Part shown: piece by piece, positions 1 through 7,077 of the stretch
Position numbering within the stretch: position 1 is the stretch's first letter
Layout of the letters: the number at the start of each line of letters is the position of its first letter
Origin: Sulfuricystis sp964478415
Lineage (GTDB): Bacteria; Pseudomonadota; Gammaproteobacteria; Burkholderiales; Rhodocyclaceae
Direction: 5' to 3'
Assembly (NCBI GenBank): GCA_964478415.1
Contig: CAYZII010000084.1
Coordinates: 1-7,078 of the forward strand
Length of the DNA: 7,078 nucleotides
The notes under the pieces: model-generated
Database searches by the model: none
Told to the model about the DNA's origin: nothing
What the model saw: the letters and a program-made list of their open reading frames with translations, nothing else
Made by a program: the position numbers and the translations under genes

Positions 1-1
1 T

Positions 2-1111
2 TCACAGACCCATCGGTCGCTGATAGCCCACCAGTTCGAGATAGCCCCGCCCGCACCGCCGACCGCCGGCCAACAATGTCACTGCCCCTTCCCAATACAC
101 GGAACCGGTCGAGCGGCGCGCATCGAGCTCCTGATCCGCGATCAAGGGCACATATTCGAACTGCAAGGTCTGGGCGCCGCGGCCGAGGATCAACCGCCCG
201 CGAACCGGATAGCGTGTGCCGGTGCGTGGGGATAGCCAGATTTCGATGGGTTCAAAACGCACTTCGTCGGCGGCAAAGCTGCGTTCGCTGCCGTCCGCGC
301 TGCGTAGTCTGGCGGCGGCCCACAAACTCGCATCACCTGAACGCGGCCGGATACGAAATGCCATCAGTGCTCCACCATCGTCGAGATTGATGCCGAGCCA
401 GTCCCAACCAGCCGCATTTCGATCGAGGATTTGTGATGACCATTCGTGATCGAGCCAGCCACGCCCTTTGACCGCGAGGCGTTCGCCAGCCTGCCGAATA
501 GTGCCAGCGACATCGAGGTGCGGCTGACTGTAGTAATAGCTCGCCTGAGCGGGATGCGGTCCCTTGCGCGAAAACCCGCCCTCCCCTTGCAGCAAAACCG
601 GCTGTGTCGGCGTAAAGCGCAGCTCGAAAGTAAAGCTTTCGGCCTCGACCTGCGCTTCATAGCGTCCCTGCGCATCGCGCCGCAACCGCCACCCGGCCAG
701 CATCAGTTCGGTATCGGTGAGGGAAAAGGCTGTCGCCGGATCATCACGCACGAGGCGCGACGCGCGTTGATCATGCAACAGCCGGCCTATCCGCGGCTGG
801 GCCAGCGCAGCATGGGCGAACAGCAACTGATGTGGCGCGAAGCGCGAGGGATTGGCGGCATCGTGCCGGGTGCGGGAACGAAAGAAGGTAATTTGGAAGC
901 CCATCGGCCCGCTGGTCGTCGTCTCCAGCCAGCCGGTGACATACCACCATTCGGTACGGAATTCCGGATGCGCTCCATGATCGCGCGGAAACACCAATGG
1001 CCGCGGCACCGCGGTGGGGAAACTGGGCTGGCCGGCCAGCGGCTGCCGCGCTGCACCGGGCATCAAAGCAGACGATAGCATCATCCACTGCAGCCACTGC
1101 CGACGTCGCAT
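2..1111 (-). CDS. Secreted AttH/CrtC-N-type lipocalin-like protein
   Basis: A 369-residue protein of the AttH / carotenoid-hydratase N-terminal lipocalin-like family, complete to a TGA at 2-4. The family signatures are visible: the EWWYVTG motif at residues 54-60, the GxSRKGPHP...ASYYYSQPHL region at about 179-199, and WLDHEWSSQ (219-227) followed by GWDWLGINLDDG (235-246). In this family two lipocalin-like beta-barrel halves are expected to bind a lipophilic ligand, but the ligand is unknown. The N-terminus has an RRR stretch, a hydrophobic segment to about residue 21 and Ala-rich candidate cleavage sites (after GAA at 21 or LAG at 27), with no lipobox Cys, so a soluble periplasmic protein is inferred. 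The start at 1111 was chosen because a perfect AGGAGG lies 7 nt upstream; the frame is open to 1231, but that extension only reads over the permease 3' end. It is the last gene of an ABC transporter operon and overlaps the permease stop by 1 nt (TGATG). A carotenoid hydratase role is unlikely because no carotenoid gene is nearby. Confidence 0.9.
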   Translation of the reverse strand: MRRRQWLQWMMLSSALMPGAARQPLAGQPSFPTAVPRPLVFPRDHGAHPEFRTEWWYVTGWLETTTSGPMGFQITFFRSRTRHDAANPSRFAPHQLLFAHAALAQPRIGRLLHDQRASRLVRDDPATAFSLTDTELMLAGWRLRRDAQGRYEAQVEAESFTFELRFTPTQPVLLQGEGGFSRKGPHPAQASYYYSQPHLDVAGTIRQAGERLAVKGRGWLDHEWSSQILDRNAAGWDWLGINLDDGGALMAFRIRPRSGDASLWAAARLRSADGSERSFAADEVRFEPIEIWLSPRTGTRYPVRGRLILGRGAQTLQFEYVPLIADQELDARRSTGSVYWEGAVTLLAGGRRCGRGYLELVGYQRPMGL

Positions 1112-3666
1112 CACCAGTCCTCCTTGACCGCACGCACCGGCCCGCTGCCGGTGACCTGCTGCGTCGCCAGCAGCGCCGCGCCCACACCGGCGGCGAGGAG
1201 CAGCAGGGTGACAGCGGCGAGCAGGCGCCACGGTATCGCGAGCTCCATGCGCCAGTGGAACGACTGCGGATTGACGACATGGATCAGCACCAGCGCGACC
1301 GCCAGACCGAGAATGCCGCCGGCAAGGATGCCGAACAGGGTCAGCCCCCCGGCTTCGAAGCCAATGAGGCGCTTAAGCTCGCGGCGCGTCGCGCCAAGGT
1401 GACGCAGCATCCCGAACTCACGGCGGCGCGCCAGCGCCTGGGACGAGAAGCTCGCCGCAATGCCGGCCAGGCCGATCCCGATGGCCACGCCTTCGAGCAG
1501 ATAGGTGACGGCAAAGCTGCGATCGAAGATGCGCAAGGAAGCCGCCCGCACTTCGCCCGCCGCGGCGAATTCCAGCTGACGAGTGGCCGGCACGGCGCGC
1601 TGAATCGTCTCGGCCAGTTGTTGCGGCGCGATGCCCGGTGCCGGCCACAAGGCGCCATCGGTGACGCTCATGTCTTTGGTAAGGCGTCGGTAATCGTCGA
1701 GTGCCATCGTCAGTGTGCCATGCTGTCGCCCGAAGTCACGCCAGACGCCAGCGACGATGACATCGATCGCCCGCCCGCCGAGCGGCAAGCGCTGCCGCGT
1801 GCCAAGTGTCCAGCCGTAGAGATCGACCATCGCTTCCGAGACCCAGACCGGCGTGCTGTCAGGGGCGATGGCTTCGATCGCCAGCGCGGCTCCGGTGAGG
1901 GGAATGCGCTGCGCGGGATTGCGCTTGTCGAGTGTGCGCGCGATCAACGTAACTGGTGGCCGGCGCGGATCGAGATCGAGCTGCTGGCTGCGCAGCCACT
2001 CGGTCCTTGCCACGCCGGGCTGAGCGGCGATCGCTGCGAGAACTTCTTCCGGCACAAAAGCACTGTTGCCACCGGCTGGGATGCGGAAATACAGCGGTGC
2101 CGCTAGCACACGGTCGAGCCAGCGCTCGACCGAATCGCGGAAACTGCCCACCATGATGGCCATCGCCACCATCAGCGCGAAACTCGCCACCACACCGGCC
2201 AGTGCGATACCTGCCTGTCCCGGGGCTGCGGCAAGCCGCAATGCCGCCAGAACCGCCAGCGGCCGCCGGGCGGCGTCGCGTTCGAGCCAGCGTGCCAGGC
2301 AGGTAAAGCCCGTGCCGGCCAGAGCCGGCATCAACGCGATGCCGCCGATCAGCCAGCAGGCAATCGCCAGATAACCTGCCACCGGCAGGCCATCGAGGGA
2401 CGGAAGCTGCGTCAGCAGTGCGCCGGAAAGCAGCAGCACGCTGCCCGGCCAGAGGCGGCGACGCGTACGCGCCACACTGCTGTCCGCTCCGCTTTTCAAT
2501 GCCTGAGCCGGGGCCGCATGGGCAATTTCCAGCGCCGGAGCAAGACTGCCGGCCATCGCAGCGAACATGCCGAGTACCATGAAACCAGTCAGGATTCGGG
2601 CATCGACCCGCAATTCCGGCAAGATGCCGGTGAAATAGCCGCCGCCAAGATCGCCGCCGAACGAACGCATCACTATCTGCGCGACGGCAATGCCGGCCAA
2701 CAGGCCGACGAGGCTGCCTGCCAGTCCCAGCAGTGCCCCTTCGCCGACGATGTAAGCCGTAAGGCGGCGCGCCGGCCAGCCGAGCGTGCGCAGCAAAGCA
2801 AACTCGCCACGCCGCCGCGTGACGGCAAGCATCTGGGTGGAGAACACCAGGAACGCTCCAGTGAAAAGAGCGACCAGGGCAAGCACGCCCAGATTCACAC
2901 GGTAGGCGCGCGAAAGATTGCTGGCGCGCAGATCGGCCTCATCGGGCGTAGCGACGAAGACCCCCGCAGGCAAGCCGGCGGCGATGCGCGCCTTCACAGC
3001 AAGGGGATCGCTGCCGGGTTTCAGGCGCACGGCGATGCGCGTCAATTTGCCCAGCCGGGCGAAACGCCATTGCACGGTGGCGATGTCCAGCGTCGCGATG
3101 CGCTGTCGGGCGCGCGCCCCGGGTATGCCACCCGCAATACGCAAGGTCACGACTTCTAGCCCGCTTTGCAGGTGTAGCGTGTCGCCGGGCATCACGCCGA
3201 GCCAGCTTTGAGCAGCCGGTGAGAGGAACAACGCATCGTCATCCAGCAGCGCGAGCGCATCCTCCTCTGCGGCAGGGACACCGAGCAGCGCCGGCGAGAC
3301 TTGCGCGGCACGAAAGGGGTCGATGCCGATCAGCTTCAGGATGCGCGGCGCATTGGTCTGACCAGGGGTGCCGCCGACTACCAGCGCATCGACCTCGACC
3401 ATCGGACTGGCAATCGCGACAGCCGGATCGGCCGCGACACGTTCGAGGATGCGTTCGTCGAAGCCGTCACGTGAGCCGCGTATTTCAAAATCGGCCTGAC
3501 CGGTCGTCGCGCGCAGTGCCTGGGAAAACTCCGCGACCGCCGAGGCGTTGATCATTGATACGGCCAGCCCGAGCGCCACGCCGATCGCGATCGCCGCGAG
3601 CGCGACGATCAGACGCCCAGGCTGGGCGCGCAGTTCGCCCAGCGCCAGCCAAACGGCGAGTTTCAT
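1111..3666 (-). CDS. ABC transporter permease, duplicated FtsX type (YbbP-like)
   Basis: An 851-residue inner-membrane permease with two FtsX-type halves in one chain. Hydrophobic segments are seen at about residues 17-40, 258-280, 308-333, 358-382, 406-421, 428-450, 484-507, 720-744, 774-798 and 812-834, roughly ten membrane spans. Large soluble, presumably periplasmic, domains lie at about 41-255 and 508-718. Each half carries the conserved cytoplasmic coupling motif: RRRGEFALLRTLGWPARR (284-301) and ARRREFGMLRHLGATRREL (746-764). This layout matches YbbP-like permeases rather than the four-span MacB or LolC type. Its ATPase is encoded immediately upstream with a 4-nt ATGA overlap, and its stop overlaps the start of a lipocalin gene, so the three products probably form one export or envelope-lipid handling module. 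The start at 3666 is supported by AGGA at 3674-3677, 7 nt upstream. The substrate cannot be read from sequence. No frameshift or missing segment was noticed. Confidence 0.93.
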   Translation of the reverse strand: MKLAVWLALGELRAQPGRLIVALAAIAIGVALGLAVSMINASAVAEFSQALRATTGQADFEIRGSRDGFDERILERVAADPAVAIASPMVEVDALVVGGTPGQTNAPRILKLIGIDPFRAAQVSPALLGVPAAEEDALALLDDDALFLSPAAQSWLGVMPGDTLHLQSGLEVVTLRIAGGIPGARARQRIATLDIATVQWRFARLGKLTRIAVRLKPGSDPLAVKARIAAGLPAGVFVATPDEADLRASNLSRAYRVNLGVLALVALFTGAFLVFSTQMLAVTRRRGEFALLRTLGWPARRLTAYIVGEGALLGLAGSLVGLLAGIAVAQIVMRSFGGDLGGGYFTGILPELRVDARILTGFMVLGMFAAMAGSLAPALEIAHAAPAQALKSGADSSVARTRRRLWPGSVLLLSGALLTQLPSLDGLPVAGYLAIACWLIGGIALMPALAGTGFTCLARWLERDAARRPLAVLAALRLAAAPGQAGIALAGVVASFALMVAMAIMVGSFRDSVERWLDRVLAAPLYFRIPAGGNSAFVPEEVLAAIAAQPGVARTEWLRSQQLDLDPRRPPVTLIARTLDKRNPAQRIPLTGAALAIEAIAPDSTPVWVSEAMVDLYGWTLGTRQRLPLGGRAIDVIVAGVWRDFGRQHGTLTMALDDYRRLTKDMSVTDGALWPAPGIAPQQLAETIQRAVPATRQLEFAAAGEVRAASLRIFDRSFAVTYLLEGVAIGIGLAGIAASFSSQALARRREFGMLRHLGATRRELKRLIGFEAGGLTLFGILAGGILGLAVALVLIHVVNPQSFHWRMELAIPWRLLAAVTLLLLAAGVGAALLATQQVTGSGPVRAVKEDW
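1119..1125 (-). promoter_or_regulatory. Strong Shine-Dalgarno site of the lipocalin gene
   Basis: The minus strand reads AAGGAGG here, 7 nt before the ATG at 1111. The site lies inside the last codons of the permease gene. It decides the lipocalin start against the longer open frame that begins at 1231. It is the best ribosome binding site in the window, which fits a secreted binding protein made in excess over its membrane transporter; that stoichiometry is inference. Confidence 0.85.
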
Positions 3667-4334
3667 CGCTCGATCCTACGCGGAACGAGTCCCGCCGGCG
3701 TCAATTCGAGCACGCGATCGGCGCTCGCCGCCGCCTGCCGCGAATGCGTCACGAGAATAGTGGTCGTGCCATTGGCGCGAATCTCCTCCCGCAGCAGAGC
3801 GAGGATTTCCTGGGCGGTCTGCGGATCGAGATTGCCGGTCGGTTCGTCGGCGAGCAGCAGCGCCGGACGATGCACCAGCGCCCGCGCGATCGCAACACGT
3901 TGCATCTCGCCTCCCGACAACTCATGCGGGTAGGCGGAAAGACGTTTCCCCAGGCCCACCGCCGCAAGCATCGCCGCGGCGCGTTTCGGATCATCGCGCC
4001 CCAGCAGCAGCAGGGGCAGGCGCACGTTCTGCATCAGTGTCAGATGCGGCAGCAGGTGGAAAGCCTGGAAGACGAAACCAAGCTTTTCCCGACGCAAACG
4101 GGAAGCCATTTCATCCGGAAGCCCAGTGATCGGCTGTCCGGCGATACGGATCATCCCACGGTCGGGCGCCTCCAGGCCAGCGATCAGGTTCAGCAGCGTC
4201 GACTTGCCGACACCCGATTCACCGATGATCGCCAGATATTCGCCCGCCGCCACGCACAGCGTCAAATCCGCAAACAGCGGATGCCCACCCGGATGGGTTT
4301 TAGTGAGGGATGAGATTTCAAGCATGGCGTTCAT
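3663..4334 (-). CDS. ABC transporter ATP-binding protein (LolD/MacB/YbbA type)
   Basis: A 223-residue stand-alone nucleotide-binding subunit that should dimerise on the cytoplasmic face and drive the FtsX-type permease encoded downstream. All ATPase motifs are intact: Walker A GESGVGKST (38-46), Q-loop Gln90 in GFVFQ, ABC signature LSGGE (139-143), Walker B LLLADEP with Asp163 and Glu164, D-loop GNLD (167-170) and switch His197 in VTHS. The LADEPTGNLD block and the length are typical of the LolD/MacB/YbbA group. I chose the ATG at 4334; a second ATG at 4325 (MLEISSL) is equally plausible, and neither has a convincing Shine-Dalgarno site. The frame is open to an ATG at 4466, but that extension has no family resemblance and would fill the intergenic region. 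It is the first gene of the leftward operon and overlaps the permease start by 4 nt. LolD itself is less likely because LolC/E partners are about half the size of this permease. Confidence 0.93.
   Translation of the reverse strand: MNAMLEISSLTKTHPGGHPLFADLTLCVAAGEYLAIIGESGVGKSTLLNLIAGLEAPDRGMIRIAGQPITGLPDEMASRLRREKLGFVFQAFHLLPHLTLMQNVRLPLLLLGRDDPKRAAAMLAAVGLGKRLSAYPHELSGGEMQRVAIARALVHRPALLLADEPTGNLDPQTAQEILALLREEIRANGTTTILVTHSRQAAASADRVLELTPAGLVPRRIER
3674..3677 (-). promoter_or_regulatory. Shine-Dalgarno site of the permease gene
   Basis: The minus strand reads AGGA 7 nt upstream of the permease ATG at 3666. It lies within the final codons of the ATPase gene, so translation of the two genes is likely coupled through the ATGA overlap at 3663-3666. 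Confidence 0.6.
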
Positions 4335-4509
4335 CGGCCAGCCCACTCGCAGCAAAGATTCGCGCCTCGACCTGGTTTCGATGTAGCATCTTAACGCGCC
4401 CGGCAGTGCCGTCCTGCCAGCGCCGACTTTGCACAGCGGCTTGAAACGGGCGTAAATTCCACCCATCGTTCCGCGCCTGTCAGCGAGCGATCTGCTAAGC
4501 TACACGATC
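4335..4509. promoter_or_regulatory. Divergent intergenic region with candidate promoters
   Basis: This 175-bp non-coding gap separates the leftward ABC operon from the rightward cNMP-binding/glgB pair, so it should hold promoters for both. For the rightward genes the best candidates I see are TTGCAC (4429-4434) with TAAATT (4453-4458) at 18-bp spacing, or TTGAAA (4441-4446), a good -35 match without a good -10. For the leftward operon no convincing sigma-70 pair was found. Two short inverted repeats occur: GATG-TAG-CATC (4380-4390) and CGGCA-G-TGCCG (4401-4411). They could be operator half-sites, but repeats this short also arise by chance in GC-rich DNA. Confidence 0.35.
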
Positions 4510-5040
4510 ATGTCCACCACCAACCCAACCAATCTGTATCTCGATGTCGATTACCTCGGCAGCGCCGATGCCTTCATCGACGAAGTACTGGCGGCGATCA
4601 ACAAGGAGGTGCTCTTCGACGAGTTCTACCGTTACGAAATCGAAGAGCTCTGTCAGTACATGCACTGCTTCAGCGCGCCAGCCGGCAGCATCCTGTTGCA
4701 GGAAGGTGAGGAAGGCGATCATCTGATTCTGATCCTGTCCGGCCAAGTCATCGTCAGCAAGCAGGATCTGGCCGGCAAGGCACACAGCTTGGCGATGGTC
4801 GGCGAAGGCAACATTCTCGGCGAAATGTCGATGATCGACGGCCAGAGGCGCTTCGCCAGTTGCATCGCCGCGGAAGCGGTACGTTTCGCGGTGATGTCGA
4901 AATCCGACCTGAACGAACTGCTTGCGCTGCACCCTCGCTTGGCCAACAAGTTTCTGATGATGCTATTGCAGATCATGGTCGAACGGCTGCGCGATCTGGA
5001 CACGCGGGTCATTTCCCTCGCCACCCGGCCCATCGTCTAG
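4510..5040 (+). CDS. Stand-alone cyclic-nucleotide-binding-domain protein
   Basis: A 176-residue protein made of an acidic helical N-terminus (about 1-45) and one Crp/PKA-R-type cyclic-nucleotide-binding beta-roll (about 46-140), then a C-terminal helix (about 141-164, FLMMLLQIMVERLRDLD) that resembles the dimerisation helix of the Crp family. There is no DNA-binding helix-turn-helix and no membrane segment, so it is not a complete Crp-type regulator. The glycine-rich PAGSILLQEGEEGD strand (57-70) and the phosphate-binding cassette LGEMSMIDGQRRFA (103-116) are present. Glu105 and Arg114 are spaced as in PKA-type cassettes, so cAMP or cGMP binding is possible; Phe115 stands where Ala or Ser is common. 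The ATG at 4510 is the only reasonable start, but its Shine-Dalgarno region is weak. glgB follows after 25 bp, so the two are probably co-transcribed and the protein may act as a cytoplasmic sensor or partner. The ligand and the target are unknown. Confidence 0.88.
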   Translation: MSTTNPTNLYLDVDYLGSADAFIDEVLAAINKEVLFDEFYRYEIEELCQYMHCFSAPAGSILLQEGEEGDHLILILSGQVIVSKQDLAGKAHSLAMVGEGNILGEMSMIDGQRRFASCIAAEAVRFAVMSKSDLNELLALHPRLANKFLMMLLQIMVERLRDLDTRVISLATRPIV

Positions 5041-5065
5041 CCGCTCGCAATTCCAAACCCGCCTC

Positions 5066-6979
5066 ATGTCTCCTCCTCCCAGCATTCCCAGCCGGTTCGG
5101 CGAACTCGATCTGCATTTGTTTCGCGAAGGCACGCACACGCGCGTCTATCGCTGCCTGGGCGCCCATCCTGCCACCATCGATGGTGTCAGCGGTTGCCAT
5201 TTCGCCGTCTGGGCGCCGAACGCCCATGCCGTTTCGGTGATCGGCGATTTCAATGGCTGGCACCGTCACCGCGATTGGCTGCGACAAATCCATCCCGGTT
5301 CTGGCATCTGGGAAGGTTTCGTGCCAGGGGCCCAAGTCGGCCAGCGTTACAAATTCCATATCGAATCGAACTTCCACGGCTACAAGGTCGATAAAGCCGA
5401 TCCCTTCGCCTTCGCTGCCGAATGCCCACCGGCCACCGCGTCGCTGATCACGGACTTGAGCTACGAGTGGCATGATGATGAATGGATGACGCGCCGCAAA
5501 AGCGCGAATGCTCTCGAGGCACCCTTCGCGGTCTATGAAGTGCATCTCGGCTCTTGGCGACGCTCGCCGGATGATCCCGAACGACCGCTCGGCTACCGCG
5601 AGCTCGCACCCCTGCTGGCCGACTATTGTCTGGAGATGGGTTTCACCCACGTCGAGCTGTTGCCGGTGATGGAGCACCCGTTCTATGGCTCATGGGGTTA
5701 CCAGATCACCGGCTACTTTGCGCCCACCGCGCGTCATGGCACGCCACAGGATTTCATGTTCTTGGTCGATCATCTGCACCAGAAAGGCATCGGCGTGATC
5801 CTCGACTGGGTGCCCTCGCATTTCCCCAACGACCAGCATGGCCTGGCCTGGTTCGACGGCACCGCCCTGTATGAGCATGCCGACCCGCGCCAGGGCTATC
5901 ACCCGGAATGGAGCAGCCAGATCTTCAACTACGGCCGCCATGAGGTGCGCTCCTTCCTCCTCTCCAGCGCGATGTTCTGGCTCGACAAATATCACGTCGA
6001 CGGGCTGCGCGTCGATGCGGTGGCCTCGATGCTCTATCTCGATTACGCGCGCCGGCCGGGCGAGTGGGTGCCCAACGAACATGGCGGGCGGGAAAACCTC
6101 GCTGCGATCCATTTTCTGCGCCAGCTGAATGAAGCGGTATATCGCGACTTCCCGGACACGCAAACGATCGCCGAGGAATCCACCGCCTGGCCGATGGTCT
6201 CGCGCCCCACCTGGCTCGGCGGGCTGGGCTTCGGCATGAAATGGAACATGGGCTGGATGCACGACACGCTCGATTATTTCAGTCGCGATCCGATCCATCG
6301 CAAATATCACCACGACCAGCTCACCTTCAGCATCTGGTATGCCTTCCACGAAAACTTCATGCTGCCGATCTCCCATGACGAAGTCGTGCATGGCAAGGGC
6401 TCGCTGGTCGGCAAGCTGCCGGGGGACGAATGGCAGCGCTTCGCCAATCTGCGCCTGCTGCTCGGTTACATGTGGGCGCATCCGGGCAAGAAGCTGCTCT
6501 TCATGGGCTGCGAATTCGGCCAGACGCGCGAATGGAATCACGACCAGAGTCTCGACTGGCATTTGTTGCAATACTGGCCACATGCCGGCGCGCAAGCCTG
6601 GCTGCGTGATCTGAACGCCGTCTATCGCAGCCGGCCGGCGCTGTATACGCGTGATTTCTCTCATGATGGCTTCGAGTGGGTCGATTGCCACGACAGCGAC
6701 GAGAGCGTGCTGTCTTTCCTGCGCAAAGGCCCGCAGGGCGAGACGATGCTGATCGTCATGAATGCCACGCCGGTCGTCCGTAACGGCTACCGGCTCGGCG
6801 TGCCGTGCGCGGGTTTCTGGCGTGAAGTGCTCAACAGCGATGCCACCTGCTACGGCGGCAGCGGGGTCGGTAATGCCGGCGGGGTATCGGCCGACGACAC
6901 CCCGAGCCACGGCCGGGCGTATTCGTTAAACCTGACATTGCCGCCACTGGCGGCCTTGTTCCTCGAACCGGCCGACTGA
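5066..6979 (+). CDS. glgB: 1,4-alpha-glucan (glycogen) branching enzyme
   Basis: A 637-residue GH13 enzyme that cuts alpha-1,4 glucan chains and rejoins them by alpha-1,6 linkage during glycogen synthesis (EC 2.4.1.18), in the cytoplasm. Domains in order: CBM48/N2 beta-sandwich (about 35-130, with FAVWAPNAHAVSVIGDFNGW at 46-65), GH13 barrel (about 150-520) and C-terminal beta domain (about 525-637, including YGGSGVGNAGG at 596-606). Catalytic residues are intact: nucleophile Asp317 in GLRVDAV, acid/base Glu370 in IAEES, and transition-state stabiliser Asp438 in ISHDEVVHGK. Region I reads DWVPSHF (247-253), with Ser251 where E. coli has Gly. The N1 domain of the roughly 730-residue E. coli enzyme is absent, so this is the shorter N2-only type; the N-terminus LDLHLFREGTHTRVYRCLGAHP aligns with the usual start of that core. 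The ATG at 5066 has no clear Shine-Dalgarno site and sits 25 bp after the upstream cNMP-binding gene, so coupling or reinitiation is possible. No other glycogen gene lies in the window. Confidence 0.97.
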   Translation: MSPPPSIPSRFGELDLHLFREGTHTRVYRCLGAHPATIDGVSGCHFAVWAPNAHAVSVIGDFNGWHRHRDWLRQIHPGSGIWEGFVPGAQVGQRYKFHIESNFHGYKVDKADPFAFAAECPPATASLITDLSYEWHDDEWMTRRKSANALEAPFAVYEVHLGSWRRSPDDPERPLGYRELAPLLADYCLEMGFTHVELLPVMEHPFYGSWGYQITGYFAPTARHGTPQDFMFLVDHLHQKGIGVILDWVPSHFPNDQHGLAWFDGTALYEHADPRQGYHPEWSSQIFNYGRHEVRSFLLSSAMFWLDKYHVDGLRVDAVASMLYLDYARRPGEWVPNEHGGRENLAAIHFLRQLNEAVYRDFPDTQTIAEESTAWPMVSRPTWLGGLGFGMKWNMGWMHDTLDYFSRDPIHRKYHHDQLTFSIWYAFHENFMLPISHDEVVHGKGSLVGKLPGDEWQRFANLRLLLGYMWAHPGKKLLFMGCEFGQTREWNHDQSLDWHLLQYWPHAGAQAWLRDLNAVYRSRPALYTRDFSHDGFEWVDCHDSDESVLSFLRKGPQGETMLIVMNATPVVRNGYRLGVPCAGFWREVLNSDATCYGGSGVGNAGGVSADDTPSHGRAYSLNLTLPPLAALFLEPAD

Positions 6980-7014
6980 AACTCTGCGCTCGCCGGACGG
7001 CACGGCGGACAGGT

Positions 7015-7077
7015 TCACAGGCTACGCCAGACAGTCTTGCCGCCACTTTCCTTGTCGATGTCGGCCAACACCCGTTC
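7015..7077 (-). CDS. Possible 3' end of a convergent gene, product not recognised
   Basis: One minus-strand frame entering from the right edge reads 20 codons and ends in TGA at 7015-7017. It would encode ERVLADIDKESGGKTVWRSL as a C-terminus. The residue mix (charged helix-like stretch, then a short tail) looks protein-like, and a gene ending 35 bp from the glgB stop would give a normal convergent arrangement. I do not recognise the family. A second minus-strand frame through the same DNA is Arg- and Pro-rich and looks like a shadow. The fragment is too short for certainty. Confidence 0.4.
   Translation of the reverse strand, partial: ERVLADIDKESGGKTVWRSL

Noticed and set aside
446..1078. 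Plus-strand open frame (210 codons) antisense to the lipocalin gene
   Set aside because: No recognisable domain; it lies opposite a gene with strong family motifs and a perfect ribosome binding site.
2..1111. Carotenoid 1,2-hydratase (CrtC) as the specific function of the lipocalin-like gene
   Set aside because: Only the general lipocalin-like fold motifs match. The signal peptide and the ABC transporter context fit AttH-type proteins better, and no carotenoid gene is nearby.
1112..1231. N-terminal extension of the lipocalin gene up to 1231
   Set aside because: The extra 40 codons are Arg/Gly/Ala-rich, lie inside the permease gene, and would bury the signal peptide; the AGGAGG before 1111 fixes the start.
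997..2106. Long plus-strand open frame (369 codons) antisense to the permease
   Set aside because: It is rich in Arg, Ala, Gln and Asp with no domain resemblance, and lies opposite a clear FtsX-type permease. Long antisense frames are expected in GC-rich genes.
4335..4466. N-terminal extension of the ABC ATPase up to 4466
   Set aside because: The 44 extra residues have no match to the family, whose proteins start just before the first beta strand, and they would remove the leftward promoter region.
4495..4932. Minus-strand open frame (145 codons) opposite the cNMP-binding gene
   Set aside because: It is low-quality protein sequence opposite a clear cNMP-binding domain.
5009..5677. Minus-strand open frame (222 codons) opposite the 5' part of glgB
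   Set aside because: It is a shadow frame opposite conserved GlgB N2 and barrel segments, with no recognisable domain of its own.
5690..6910. Minus-strand open frame (406 codons) antisense to glgB
   Set aside because: The sequence is His-, Ile- and Ala-rich without family motifs and mirrors glgB codon structure; GlgB on the other strand has all its catalytic residues.
6991..7007. GC hairpin CGCCG-7 nt-CGGCG after glgB as a terminator
   Set aside because: The 5-bp stem is short and no T-tract follows on either strand, so an intrinsic terminator is not supported.
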